Shown one piece after another: positions 42,975 to 54,523 of a stretch of DNA of 64,000 nucleotides. The notes under the pieces are model-generated. The model was not told the DNA's origin, did no database searches, and saw only the letters and a list, made by a program, of their open reading frames with translations. Origin of the DNA: Cercospora beticola (lineage: Eukaryota; Ascomycota; Dothideomycetes; Mycosphaerellales; Mycosphaerellaceae). The number at the start of each line of letters is the position of its first letter. The first letter of the stretch is position 1. The stretch covers positions 496,001-560,000 of the forward strand of contig NC_088936.1 in NCBI RefSeq assembly GCF_033473495.1, given 5' to 3'. The position numbers were made by a program, and so were the translations under genes.

Positions 42975-45190
42975 TCATGCTCCACGACGAGCACCACCAG
43001 TACTCATCAGAGTGATCTTGTTCTTCTTCTTTCCCTTCTTGCCACCAGCAGGTTTGACTTGCACGTTGAGTCCATCCATGCTCGCGGCAAGTGCTTGCTG
43101 AGCATCATGGTCGAGCAAGTCTCTCTCCCAACCTTGCAACCAGCCGTCTTCCTGTTGCGAGAACTGATTGTCTGTGGGCAGATTCGCTGCATCACCCGAT
43201 GCAGGCAACGCCGCAGTGCCCCACACCGTCCGAGGCATACTAGGAGAAGTGCCAGGCGAGGCTAAGCTACCAAAGCCTGGACGATCCGCTCTGGGACTTG
43301 AGCCGGTAGGGATATCGATCTCGCCCGATAGATTTGGCGGCAAAGCAGGCGCAAAGAATTCGTCATTTCTCGTGATGCTTGATCGTCTTTGCTGTCGAAT
43401 GTGCGCGAGCTCACGCTCCTGCGCCTTCTCGATCCGAATGCGTTCTTTCTCTTCTCGGGTCTCCTTTTCATCATTTCGCTTTCTGCGCCTCTCAAGCATC
43501 GGACGGAACTCCTCAAGCACGGAAGCACTGACGACATCTCGCCAGTCGCATTCCAGGAAGCCGACCTCGCAGCCATATGGCAAGTGTCCGAGATATTTGA
43601 CGCGTTTCCGCAAGTCATCATCGACCACATGTCCACTAGAAACGCGCTCAACTCGTGGGAGTATGCTTGATGGGAACGAGTGATAGGACCCAAAGGCTGT
43701 CTTCAAGATCCTGATGTCGAGAGGCGAGAGGTAGAAGTGCTGCAGACCATGGTAGAAGAGGTACTCGTTCGGTTGTGGTTTCTCCGTTTGCCGCTGGCGC
43801 ATCTCAGTAAGAGTTCGGGGTACGTAGGGCCTGTCTTCGAGCACCTGCTCGAGGCTTGAGCTGGCACCTTCTGCTGGAATCGGAGGTTGTGCTTCGGCGT
43901 GTTTCTGCAGATACATATCTGGCACTCCGTCATCGCTCGCATTGAACTGGATCGGTGGGCGACTTGGCGCTGCCTCCTCAGCCGGATCTGGTTTCCGTGG
44001 CTGAGCAGGAGGGTTCCCGATTCCTCGCACCTTCTCCTTTGCCTCCCGGAGAGCCCGTACAGCTCTGCCCGTCCATTGCGTATCCTCTCCGAACATCAGT
44101 TCATCCTCTTTTTCCAGCTGCTGTACTGCGGCAATGGCTTCATCGAATTGCTGCAGCATGTAATCTTCACTACCCTTCATCACTCTCGCGTAGTCCATTA
44201 CTTCGGTCGCGAAGTACCAAGGAATATCGTCTCCCTTTGCGATAACTTCGCCGCTTTCGCGAGGCATTGCCAAAGTCTGACCAGGTCTTCTCTTCACCAG
44301 CCGCAGTACCATGTCTCCTCCTTCACGCGGAGGGTCGTTCTCTTGCCCATCAAACCACCTCACAGGCCGGGTCTCGGAGATATAGATGCTGTCGTAGCAG
44401 ATTGGACACTTCTTCCACTTCGCCTTCTTTTCCGGAGGAGGATTTGAGGCATCTTCAGAATGCATGTACCGGATCAAACACGGCATGCAGAATATGTGCC
44501 CACACTTCGCCATTCGAGGTGCAGTAGGCTCGCCGAGGCAGATCGGGCAAGACGCGTTCTGTGTCTTACTTGAAGCAATGACCTGCAAGACATTATTCCA
44601 GTCCAGGTGCACGTCAGCGTCCTCGGCTTGAGCGTGGTAATCGCCTCTCGGATCGACAATGAAGCGGTAGTTGGCATGTATGTATCTGCACACCGTCAGC
44701 TTGACTTCTCCGATCCGTATGCCATCTTCACGCCTCCCTGAGCTCACCTCGCCTTATCTACTGCATGATAACCACTTCCTAAGCCCCACGTCGCATTGTG
44801 GCGATTGTTACGCCGCGGGCCGTTGTAACTATGTCTGTGATATCGATCGTGCGTGTTTGGTCGCGGTGGCAAAGCGAACTGCATCAAGTGCGTGATGCTC
44901 TGTTGGCCGCGTCGGCCGTGTGGATTCTGCATGCTGAACTCCTCAGCATCTGCATCCTCATCCAACGACCGAAACTTCTTGCTCTTTCCGTGCTTGGGCT
45001 TTGCAGATTGCTGGTTTCGAGGAGCGGCTGGGGACGATCGCGAAGCAAACGCGCCACCCTTTCTTCCGGCCGGAGAGTCCTGGAAGAATTGCTGTGTTGA
45101 CGAAAGCGCGGGACTGATCTGGTTTTGGGTAGCAAGCGATTGGCTTTTGCTGCTGGACTGTCCTGCTTTGATCGAGGGCGGATTCGACAT
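42975..45190 (-). CDS. MAG2: RING-finger E3 ubiquitin ligase, MAG2/RNF10 family
   Basis: Two exons, complement(join(42975..44685,44748..45190)), 717 residues. The 62-nt intron joins VDKAR to YIHANYRFIV in phase. RNF10 and yeast Mag2 ubiquitinate 40S ribosomal proteins of stalled initiation complexes. The N-terminal 150 residues are disordered and basic, with the conserved MQFALPPRP motif. YIHANYRFIVDPRGDY follows, and then a C3HC4 RING from C194 (CPICLGEP, CGHIFCMPCLIRY, KKCPIC). The long middle includes the family block YLFYHGLQHFYLSPLDIRILKTAFGSYHSFPSSILPRVERV and LPYGCEVGFLECDW. The C-terminus ends in a Lys-rich patch. This is a housekeeping gene interrupting the catabolic-type gene run. 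Confidence 0.93.
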
Positions 45191-45547
45191 AGTCTCCGAC
45201 TGCCACTGAAGGCGTCGGACGGAGCAGGAACAAGGGAGTTTCGTAGTCGGCTGCGGGCGGGGTGCAGCTCGTTGTCGGATGCCTAGCGAGGGGCGGGAAT
45301 CAGATAGGCGATAGCAGTGGTAGCGGTGGCGGTGGTGTCGCTGGAGCCAACCCAGAGGGAGGACTGAATGGACAAGGAGGAACGGACGGCGTTGGTGTCA
45401 TCACATCGCATGGAGAGTCATCGCGGGAACTCCCGGCGGCGGGGTGCTCCCTCTCAACCTCACCACTGACAAAGCTCATTGACGCCACGCTTCTGCTCAG
45501 TTCCGCTCTCCTTCATCTCCCCCAGTCATCACGGGATCACATTCAAA
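45191..45547. promoter_or_regulatory. Divergent promoter, MAG2 / dienelactone hydrolase
   Basis: 357 bases between start codons. It includes a GGTGGC-rich tract near 45315-45345. No clear activator site is seen. Confidence 0.35.
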
Positions 45548-46417
45548 ATGCTCATCACGGAGAGCCACAAAGATGTCGCCACTAAGGCTGGCGGCGACAT
45601 GCGTATGCCTTCTCCCAGCACACATCTCTCAGCCTATGACAAAGGCTGATAGCGAAAGGTAGGCGTCTTCATCTTTCACCCCACCATTCCAAACTACCCC
45701 AAAGCGAAGTTCCCAGGTGTGGTAGTCTTCAGCGAGATCTATCAAGTCACGGGTCCAGTTCAACGCTTCGCACGTCAGATTGCCTCTCACGGCTACATCG
45801 TCGCTGCTCCTTCATCCTACCACGAATTCACCGGACCTGAGCCATTGGCCTACGATGGTCCAGGAACCGACAAGGGTAATGACTGGAAGGTAGCTAAGAA
45901 GGTCTCGGCCTACGACGAAGACGCTACTCTCTCGATCGATATCCTCGTTGGACTGGAAACATGCAATGGACGCATTGGGGCGACTGGCATGTGCCTTGGC
46001 GGGCATCTGGCTTTTCGTGCAGCATTTGATAAGCGTGTGAGAGCTGCTGTGTGCTACTTTGCGACCGATATCCACTCCAAAACGCTTGGCGAAGGCAAGA
46101 ACGACGACTCGCTGGACAGGGTCAAGGACATCAAAGGCGAACTCGTCATGATCTTTGGCAAGCGTGATACGCACGTCCCACCTGCCGGACGGGACCTGAT
46201 CAGAAAGACTCTGCACGATGCTGGTGTTGTGTTCAGCTTCTACGAACCTGCATGGGCACAGCATGCATTCATCAGGGATGAGTTGAGCAAGGGAAGATAC
46301 GACCCAGCGCTTTCGGGCATCTGCTTCCAGATGCTGCTAGAACTCTTCGGTAGGACACTGGATGGCGATCTTGGCCCACTTGTGAGCGAGACCGGAGAAG
46401 TTGAGGATGTTTGCTAG
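45548..46417 (+). CDS. Dienelactone hydrolase family protein
   Basis: Two exons, join(45548..45602,45663..46417), 269 residues. The 60-nt intron (GTATGC...TAG) splits an Arg codon and gives [20 protein letters not shown]. Dienelactone hydrolases open the lactone ring of dienelactones to maleylacetate in catechol degradation; many fungal homologues act on other small esters. The catalytic triad is complete: C129 in GMCLGGH, D187 in FGKRDTHVP and H219 in [32 protein letters not shown] and [10 protein letters not shown] are typical of the fungal subfamily. No signal peptide, so it is cytosolic. It lies 374 bases upstream of a monocarboxylate-type transporter on the same strand, a plausible uptake-and-hydrolysis pair. 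Confidence 0.93.
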
Positions 46418-46791
46418 CGAGTTCGCGGCCACAGTAACGGACAGTCAATAGAACCAGCGTGAACGATCATTCGATGATGCCATCTTCTGCCCACCATCAG
46501 CCAATCCGTCTTCGCCTTCTTGTGGCTTTCTTGCCTCACATATGCCGCAGAGTCTCAAGGGTCGTGCCGATTGACTTCTGAGCCATGATCCTTCACTTAT
46601 CGACCACGAAGTACGTACTTTCCGGAAATGGATGCCGATCTTGCCGATCCCGGCGTTCTTGCCGGATGAACATGCTGTTCCGATTAGACGTGAACTGAGG
46701 TACGGTACATATATTTCTTCGATGTTGCTAGCAAACACAATTCAACTCGACAAAACAACACCCACCAGGAGTCGAGATAACCATCCCAGCA
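46418..46791. other. Promoter region of the MFS transporter
   Basis: A 374-base gap between two plus-strand genes. A TATA-like CATATATTT lies about 80 bases before the transporter ATG. Nothing else is recognised. Confidence 0.4.
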
Positions 46792-48242
46792 ATGGACGCC
46801 TCCCAACGAAGACAACAATTCGAAATGCTCGATGAGCCGGACGAGAACCAGGCCGGCGGACGCCCACAGCAACAGAACATGAACAGCATTAGCAAGAAGC
46901 AAACCTGGCTTGTGCTTGGAGGGTCTGCTATTCTACAACTGCCAATCTGGGGTAAATGTTCTATACCCGCTCTAAGACCAAACCAATTACTCTCCGAAAG
47001 CACATCTCTAACTCCAGGCTCCCAGGCTTCGCAATGACCTTCGGAATCTTCCAAGAAAACTACGCTCACTCTTCAACCCTCCCCTTCCACTCCACCTCCG
47101 CCTCTGGCATAATCGGCATGTTAACCAACGGTGTCATGTACCTCCTCATGCCCTTCCTCTTCACTCTCCTCGACCGAGGCCGCTTCTCACCCTATCGCCG
47201 TCTCGTCGCCACAATCGGAACAATCATTTCAGCCCTCGCTTTCCTCCTATCATCCTTCAGCACAGAACTCTGGCATCTAATCCTCACCCAAGGAATCCTC
47301 GCCGCGCTAGGCAACACATTGGTATACAGCCCAACAACCCTCTACCTCGATGAATTCTTCCCATCTGAAGGACGAGCTACTGCGTATGGAGCTATCCTAT
47401 CAAGCAAGAACATTGCCGGTTCTGGTTGTCCGTTGATGTTCTCCGCTATGCTCACGCACTGGGGATTTCGTTGGACGTTGAGGGCTTGGGCCTTGATCGT
47501 TCTGGTCACTGGTGGGGTCGGCCTGGCCATCATGCCGAAACGGCCTTCTGCTTTCAGGAGAGGGGCACAAGCTCAGCAGAAAGTTCCTTGGACGTTTCTT
47601 CGTCATCGGACATTTTATGTCTATGCTATTGCGAACGCGATATTTTCTTCTGGTTACGGAATTCCGCAAACATACCTTTCTTCGTATGCCAAGGAGATTT
47701 TGGGACTGTCAACGCTGTCGTCCAGCTTGATGATCACGCTTTTCAATGCTCCGGGGATCATCTCCTGCGTGGGCTTCGGACTGCTGTTTGATCGATTGAA
47801 CGTTTCTGCGGGAACGAATACTTTCATCTCAGCTTTTGGATCCGCAAGCTGTGCACTGTTCTTGTGGGGCCTAGCATCCAATCGAATCCCGGCTGTGCTG
47901 ATATGCTTCTCCTTGTTCTATGGTTTCTTCGCCGGAGGCTACAGTTCCACATGGGGAGGCTGGATCAAAGAAATGGAGAGTGAAGCTACAAACAATAACG
48001 AGGCGATCAATACCGGTATGCTGTACGGTCTACTCAATGGTGCGAGAGGTGTGGGGTATGTTGTAAGTGGCGTGGCTGGAGTGGAGTTACTGAAGAGCGG
48101 AGGCGTTACGGATGCTGAGAGATGGGGTTATGGGACGAGATATGGGGGTCTGATCTTGTTCACAGGCCTCAGTTGCGTTATTGGTGGATGGAGTGTGGTC
48201 TGGCGCGGATGGAACTTAGCGACAAAGTCGCTCTCTGCTTGA
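46792..48242 (+). CDS. MFS transporter, monocarboxylate-permease (MCT/MCH-like) type
   Basis: Two exons, join(46792..46951,47026..48242), 458 residues. The 74-nt intron joins ILQLPIWG to FAMTFGIFQ in phase; a nearer AG eight bases upstream would break the frame. It is a plasma-membrane carrier of the major facilitator superfamily, in the fungal group related to monocarboxylate and riboflavin (MCH) permeases. Residues 1-38 are hydrophilic. About 12 hydrophobic spans follow. The sequence FGIFQENYA after TM1 and GILAALGNTLVYSPTTLYLDEFFPSEGRATAYGAILSSKNIAGSG around TM4-TM5 are characteristic. The mid-loop is short and basic (PKRPSAFRRGAQAQQK). It follows the dienelactone hydrolase on the same strand. 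The substrate is presumably a small carboxylate. Confidence 0.9.
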
Positions 48243-51116
48243 TGATATGGGCTGCATCCGTGCTTGTCCTTGCTCACAGTACCTGGAATATATCTCTTTC
48301 GTCAGAGAGGTCAACACCGGACCTTTGTTTCTCTGCAGCAATACAGGACTCGACTGAATGGCAGTTTGCCCCTCGAGCACCTGCGTGATATTTTTGCAAG
48401 CGGAGACAGTAGTGCGTTTGATGATTCCCTCAAGCTTCAGGTCCGGCTTTCTTACATATGCTCTCTACACAGAGCACATAGCAACCTCAATTTGGCTCGG
48501 AGGAACAGCTCCTTCTCGTTGCCTCTCGACTGTAAGTCATAGCTACAATGTCTGTGAACTCTCCTGACACAGGCTTACTTACGCGGTTGCTCCCAGAGAA
48601 ACGACTTCGTTCATCTGTCTCGATTAAAGAGCGTGAGCGCTCTCCCTGCTTGATCTGCATCGGTCCCCTGCGTTCCATAGCCGTGTCTCGAAGCACGACT
48701 CCTCTGTATCCTCCTTCGTTCAGCATGTCCAGGTACCACCGTCGTCTTCCCACCAGAAGCCTACCGTAAGTGACTGAACTTGGATCTTGACTGTCTTTCC
48801 AGCTTTCACGATCTGGAACATGCAAACATAACATGGCTCTGATCCTTTCGGGCTCGGAATAAAAAGAATGCTTTCTTTACATCTCATCTCTAGGAGAGGA
48901 CAGGACATGTCTGTACCTTACGGATTTTCCACCAGGACAGCTGTCACACATTCACCCCTCGAGAGAACGGGTCGTATGATCTCGAGGTTATCGATAGCTA
49001 TATCCATATTCTACGACTATTTGCACATTAGACGCCTACTTTTTGCAGCTGAGTTCAGTAAAGCAGCTCTTACTTCCTCACTTTTGACTACGATGTGTGA
49101 AAACGCCTGACCTGTACATTTTCGTTCAACAGTCATACCCCGTGCTTTACTTGGAAGCAAAACCTCGGAGCACCTTTCTCCAGCAGTTGGATACAGAGAA
49201 GCGGCGCCTATGCACTTGTTCTCCACCGTAATGTATGAGCTCGTGTCATCTTTGTTTGTCCATTGATTGTCCGGATTTCGCGTTCAGTGTCTCAGAGTCA
49301 GTACGTACTCGATCCTTTTCGTGTAGAAGGTCACCGGGAATGCTCCCCACTCCTGTCAGCTCTAGCATGGAATCATGCTTTGAGAAACCACTATTCGCAT
49401 GTGTTTCGAGCAAGGGGAAGAAGGACAATTATCGGTGTTTGCAGATAAAGGAGCTATGGAGCATCCATTCTCCTGGAGAGATATTTGTCATATGTTCTGA
49501 TTCGAAGACCAGGCACCAGAAATATCCTGCCCGGTGTCCGAGAGACTGCCTTGACATCGAGAGTATGCTGGAGACACGACGTCTACATTCGCAGTCGTCA
49601 AACTGTCGATCAAGACTCTCGATGCAGACCACCGATCTCACATGGTGCTCCTGCGCCGCATGGTCATTTTCAAAGGCAGGACTCCGAATGCGCGATCATG
49701 AATGGTTTCACGAGTTCGCGAAGGGCCCTGCATATACTGTCCTTGCCGTTCTCGCACACATTTGGGCTTATGCTTGGGGACACGGTTGTTATTGATCCTG
49801 TTGCAGTTCCGCTCAGAGCAAAGCTCTCGTCGTCAAACGAGCGATTTGTCCCTGGAGCTCGCAATCAAGCTCTAGCTCTTTGAGCGTTTCCTCCACAATG
49901 GGCGGGACAAAGGAGATGAGAACAAAACATCATACAAGTTGCAAAAGGAGCTGGTCTTCTCGTTGCCGACGATGCGGCTAGCTGGGCTGCGAAGATCTGA
50001 TGAAGGTTGTCATGTTGCTGTTGATGATTTGTGTGGCGCCGATGGTTGTGCCTCGCGTCACTGCCAAGCCTCGAGCTTCCGGCTGATTCCCGACTTCACC
50101 TCTCACGGCACTTCACTTTCGACAACGTTCTAAACTCAGTGCAAGCGCGTGACGCGCCACTTACCTTGAAGTCGACGCGAGAACAGGACTGAAGAGCGCG
50201 CGTCAGTCGATGTCTTCGGTTTTGTCGCAGGCTTGACATCACGCGCGCCGGCTACCGTGAAGATGACACAGGCTGCGACCAAGGAGTCGAGGTTGGACAT
50301 GAGCAAGCTAAGATGATGGTCTCCAGCATCCGGCACAAGTATTGCCAAATGTCTGATGACCTAGAAAGAAGCGTCAGCGTCCGCGAGGCCGAATGCCTCG
50401 CACACATAATACGGTCAAGTGCCAAACCACAAGCCATCATCAACCTGGCGCCCAGTAGTCGCTCAGCCAACTCGCAATCATCATTCAGCTCATGTACCGG
50501 TTCCTGCGTTGCTCCGCACAGCAGACCTGCCAGGCGGTACAGTACAACACCTCTGGGCACAGCCAGCAATGTACCTCCGACCCCTGGTTGTGGCAGGCTG
50601 GTAATCCGCGGCGCAGTTCAGTAACACGCATCCCGATGAAGGCGAAATTGACACGCGCGACACGTGCAATGAGTGCCCATGGACCAGACAGCAACGTCTA
50701 CGAGCATGACGGCGCTGGCGCGAAACCCGGCCCCGTCCACGCAGACGTGCTGACTCGAAGATGAGCCTCAAAGCGGCTACTGGCGCGCCATGTCAATCCT
50801 GCTGTGCCTGACGTGATAGTCACCTGCGGCGAGCCACTCGAATGTCGAGTGCTCGCTGATGTCGCGGTCGCTGGTGCCGTTGATGCCGAGGTGTGGGCGC
50901 TGGTGTTATGGATGCTGATGCCGAGGGCGGCGATGTTAGGAAAGAAAGTTGAGTTGCAGAGCGAACTTCGAATTTCTTATAGCTCAGGATGACGCTAGTG
51001 CCGGCTCACTTTGGCGGACTCAGGCAGCTTTCCGCTGTTCACTCATGACGCATTGCTGTTGGCAAGCTCTTAGTCCTTTGCACCCCACCAACTCGACCAT
51101 CCACTTCACTGCCGAC
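48243..51116. other. Intergenic stretch of 2.9 kb
   Basis: No supported gene. Many open frames under 190 codons overlap on both strands; the longest (49235-49795) is Ser/Cys/Arg-rich without a domain. No element ends, tRNA or repeat is recognised. Confidence 0.4.
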
Positions 51117-52044
51117 ATGCATCGCGGCGCTTCGAAGATGCGCCTCAGCAACAGCAGGATGGCTCGCGACGACCTCATCCAAGCTCCACACGAGCACCAT
51201 GTCACCGACTGCACGTAAGTCAATGAATTCCAGATCAGGGCCAATTGCCTTTGATCTTTGCGCGCCGCTTTCAACGACACGCTGACCACTAATAAATTAC
51301 AGTACTACCGTCGAGTCTTACAAGAGTGGAGAGGAGCGCCAGCGACGCGCCGATGCTGCAAGCGCCTTGTTGGATCTGTACAGCGGTCGCAATGTGCCGC
51401 GCACGGCTGCTCCGCTGTATACAGTCACAGCCGCTGGCCCATTCGCGCTTCCGCCGCTCGATCTGCTAGGCACGCAGAAGCATCCGATCGATTTGAGTGA
51501 AGACGAAGAGACAGAGAGTGTTGCGCCAGCGATGCCTGTATCCAAGCTTCCTGCCGGCCAAGATCTGGCTTCTTGGGACAACGAGTTCTTAATGGAGAAG
51601 CACTCAATGGCCGAGCTCTTCGACGTCGACCACATACATCCAGACGACCTAGGCGGCAAACTGTTTGCAATCCTGAAGCGCAACCCTCACACCATGCCAG
51701 ACGACGAGATCTACCAGGAGACTCTTCGGTGCTACACCCGCCGCAATTTGCGATACCCAAAGAAAGGTGGCATACGCAAACGCGCTAAACTCGCCAAGAA
51801 GTTCTGGGATGGTGAAGACGCTCCAAAAGCTACATCCAGCACCGCGCTCGACGTTCCACCACCATACAATCCGCCACAGTATCAGACCCACGCTGCTCCA
51901 CAGCTCATGGCGCCGCCACCGACCTATTCACAGCTTGTAGAAGAGAACAAGAAATTGACGGCTGAGCTACAGGCCGCCAAGGCACAGCTTGTAGAGGCGC
52001 AGGAGGAGTTGGGCAAATGGCGCGGCAGTTTCAGAGCTTTTTGA
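51117..52044 (+). CDS. Hypothetical protein with C-terminal coiled coil
   Basis: Two exons, join(51117..51214,51303..52044), give 279 residues. The 88-nt intron (GTAAGT...CAG) joins VTDCT to TTVESYKSGEERQRR in phase. Not recognised. After a basic N-terminus comes an Arg/Glu helix (ERQRRADAASALLDLYSG), then a Pro/Leu-rich part with an acidic LSEDEETESV. A compact segment of about 125-185 is rich in helix-forming and basic residues (MEKHSMAELFDVDHIHPDDLGGKLFAILKRNP, RKRAKLAKKFWDG). A Pro-rich linker with PPPYNPP and PPPTYSQ (PPxY-like) follows, ending in a coiled coil (QLVEENKKLTAELQAAKAQLVEAQEEL). In-frame ATGs at 51138 and 51159 are alternative starts. The PPxY-like motifs could recruit WW-domain proteins. 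Function unknown; probably nuclear or cytosolic. Confidence 0.7.
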
Positions 52045-53438
52045 TGTACTTTGATGTGCGAATTGGCGTGTTTACCTGAGCGAAATTGCATATGGAAGGC
52101 GTTCTACAAGCAAGCGGGCCTAAATGTTGGTTACTCCTGTAGCTGAGAAACTATGGACATGCGCCGTTTCTCTAATCCTACGAAGCCCGTTGTTTCACTT
52201 TTGCACTATACCTCATCGCTGAATAGTTTTCCTTCGCCTCCAGTTTCGCGTCTATTACGCCCACGGCACTCTGCAGACTCTCACTACTTCCTCTTATATT
52301 TCGCTCCTACTTACTTACTCGACCGCCCTTAACCTTTAACATCAAGATTCCAAAACTCCAAAGCTCAGTCGCCCGTACGACACATCGTATCGAATCCCAG
52401 TGAAGAGTATACGAGTCTCCTCCTGTCTCTCGCCTCCCGCATCGACTTCAATTTCCATGTTACATGTTCTTTGTCGTGCGTAGAGTTGCACAAAGCAATC
52501 AGAGGACCGGGCTTGATTGCACCCTTCAAAGAATCGCTACTCGCTCCACTCTGGACCAGAGCGCTACTCTGAGCGAGATGGAATTCCGAGAGCATGCTAT
52601 AAGCTAGTCGTGCAGAGACACAGCCCATGCCTGATGGCTACGAAAGCGCGCATAAGAAGTGTTTGTCCACAGATCATCATAAATCGAACGTGCCCAGTGA
52701 GAGCATGATCCTGCTTAGGCTTGATCAGAACGTTTCCGATAGCTGGACCTTTCGATGCCACCACGACACATCCAGATGAGACAGGCGGCAAGCTATTCGT
52801 GAATTTGGAAGCGACTCATGATTCCATGTTTATGGAGTCAAGGCCGTCTGGGGAGGTGGAGTGAAGCTACATCGAGCAACATGCACCCATTGAGCATGGC
52901 CCCCATCTCAGTGCGATGTCAGCGCCCCCGTCGCACCACAGCTACTGTGCCATCGGCGGCTTGTTTCGATTGTGCCTCAGAGCTAGCGAGGTCGGCGGCT
53001 AAGCTGCAGGGAGTGAAAACACCATGGGCATCTTAGGAAGCTAGATGAGATCCTGATAACGCCTGTATGTGAAAGTGTCAACTGGACTGTCCTCTTCAGT
53101 TATTGTTACTCACTGGAGGTGCTCCCTAAGTTAAGAAGTGGGGTTTTGCTCAATGGCTTCTTCTTGAGAAGCGTGGAACCGAGGTGCCGTATAGTAAAAC
53201 AAGAACAGGTGTTGCTCGTGCCTGAGAAATCGAAAGTGCTCGAATCATCGCCGTTCCGACGCCTACCATGTGACCAGCTGCTCCAACTGAGTTGAGATGA
53301 CCTGCGTTGAGATCATTGTTCGATTCTTCTTCCTGTTGCGCTCTTGCGAACCCGAGACCATAGTGCTCAATTCTGAGAAGCCCAGTATTTTGATTTTTCA
53401 CGAGCTCATATTACTGCATTGCTGTACTTCTCTTCTTT
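52045..53438. other. Intergenic stretch of 1.4 kb
   Basis: The 3' flank of the coiled-coil gene and the 3' flank of the minus-strand PNPOx-like gene. No supported gene. The tract at about 52.2-52.35 kb is CT-rich. Confidence 0.4.
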
Positions 53439-54240
53439 TCACGTCCCATTTACACCCACTGCACTTTGGACGCTCTCACCGCTCCCTCTCAAAGCCCAGT
53501 CGCTCACGTTGCCCTTCCAGTCACTTATTCGACCGCCCTTGATCTTCACGACCACAACTCTCACATTTTCTCCTTCGATATACGCTCCTTTCCCACTGTC
53601 TCCTGTGCCGTCCACACTGCCCCTCCCCAACCCCGTAGAGTCTCCATCCTCGAACGTATTATTTGCAACATGCTGCTGCTTGCACCACTTCTCCTCTTCA
53701 CTCCCGGCCTCCAGAACCACAGCTTCGCCATTCATCGTAATGCTGTTTGAGCTCACTGCCGTCGAGTTCATCTGCATCAGCATCGCGGCAAGTGATGAGC
53801 GAGGCCCTCCTGTGGGACTGCGTTCACGATCGTTGCCGGACATGGAGTTCGGCGGTCGTGAGGAAACCCAATCGTGGACGAGGATTGACACATTCGGGTT
53901 TTGGAGAAGGTTAAGCGTTTTCTTCGATGAGGGGTTCGAGGTCATGATAATGGTGGGGCCAGAGGGGAGTTGCGTGGTCGTGGACTGCGGAAATGGGTGG
54001 GATGGAAGGTAGGTGTAGTTCATGAGTGACACATGTGGCACGTTGTTTGTACATGTTGCGAGATGGAGCTGGAGCATCAATTGTCAGTCGCAATTCGGCT
54101 TGAGGTCCGACCATTTGATGTATACTCACGAATCGAGCGTTGGTGAGGCATGTGACGACTTCATTGGGTAGGTGGTCGGCCACAGTAGGGTGACAGGCGT
54201 CGGCGCTCTGTTCCCATCCTAGCGTAGCTGTCGATGGCAT
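53439..54240 (-). CDS. Pyridoxamine 5'-phosphate oxidase-fold (FMN-binding split barrel) protein
   Basis: Two exons, complement(join(53439..54068,54130..54240)), 246 residues. The 61-nt intron is phase 0 and joins VVTCLTNARF to LHLATCTNNVPHVSLMNYTY. These proteins bind flavin or related cofactors in a split barrel; the yeast relatives YLR456W and YPR172W are uncharacterised. LPNEVVTCLTNARFLHLAT, HVSLMNYTYL, PTIIMTSNPSSKKTLNLLQNPNVSILVHDW is the conserved strand order. A Ser/Gly/Met-rich insertion of about 40 residues (around 105-145) separates the first barrel half from a terminal strand VRVVVVKIKGGRISDWKG. True pyridoxamine oxidase residues are not obvious, so vitamin B6 activity should not be assumed. 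It is divergent from the RhoGAP gene with 283 bases between. Confidence 0.85.
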
Positions 54241-54523
54241 GTTGACTATGTTGTGTGCAGGAGCTTCGTGCGAAATGTCGATGTTCACTTGAGACGATCA
54301 ATGTTGTTCGGGCGGCAGTGACGTCTAGTGGATCTTCGGCACCTGCAGAACGACTTTCGGCCCGTGCACTCTCTCACGCGTCGCATTGTGGCTGAGGAGA
54401 GCTTCGAAAGCCGGTTTCCTCGCCGCAACGACACATCTATCACCAACTATCACTGCCGGTCCGGATCGTTTCTCGGATCCTCACTTTCACCTGGATACTT
54501 CTCCTGGCCGGACAGCACACAGC
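54241..54523. promoter_or_regulatory. Short divergent promoter, PNPOx-like / RGD1
   Basis: Only 283 bases separate the two start codons, so the genes share a promoter region. No element is identified with confidence. Confidence 0.4.

Noticed and set aside
49235..49795. 186-codon open frame
   Set aside because: Ser/Cys/Arg-rich, no domain, competing frames on both strands.
53419..54012. 197-codon plus-strand open frame
   Set aside because: Lies antisense to the PNPOx-fold gene, whose conserved strands and intron are convincing; Pro/Ser/Leu-rich shadow frame.
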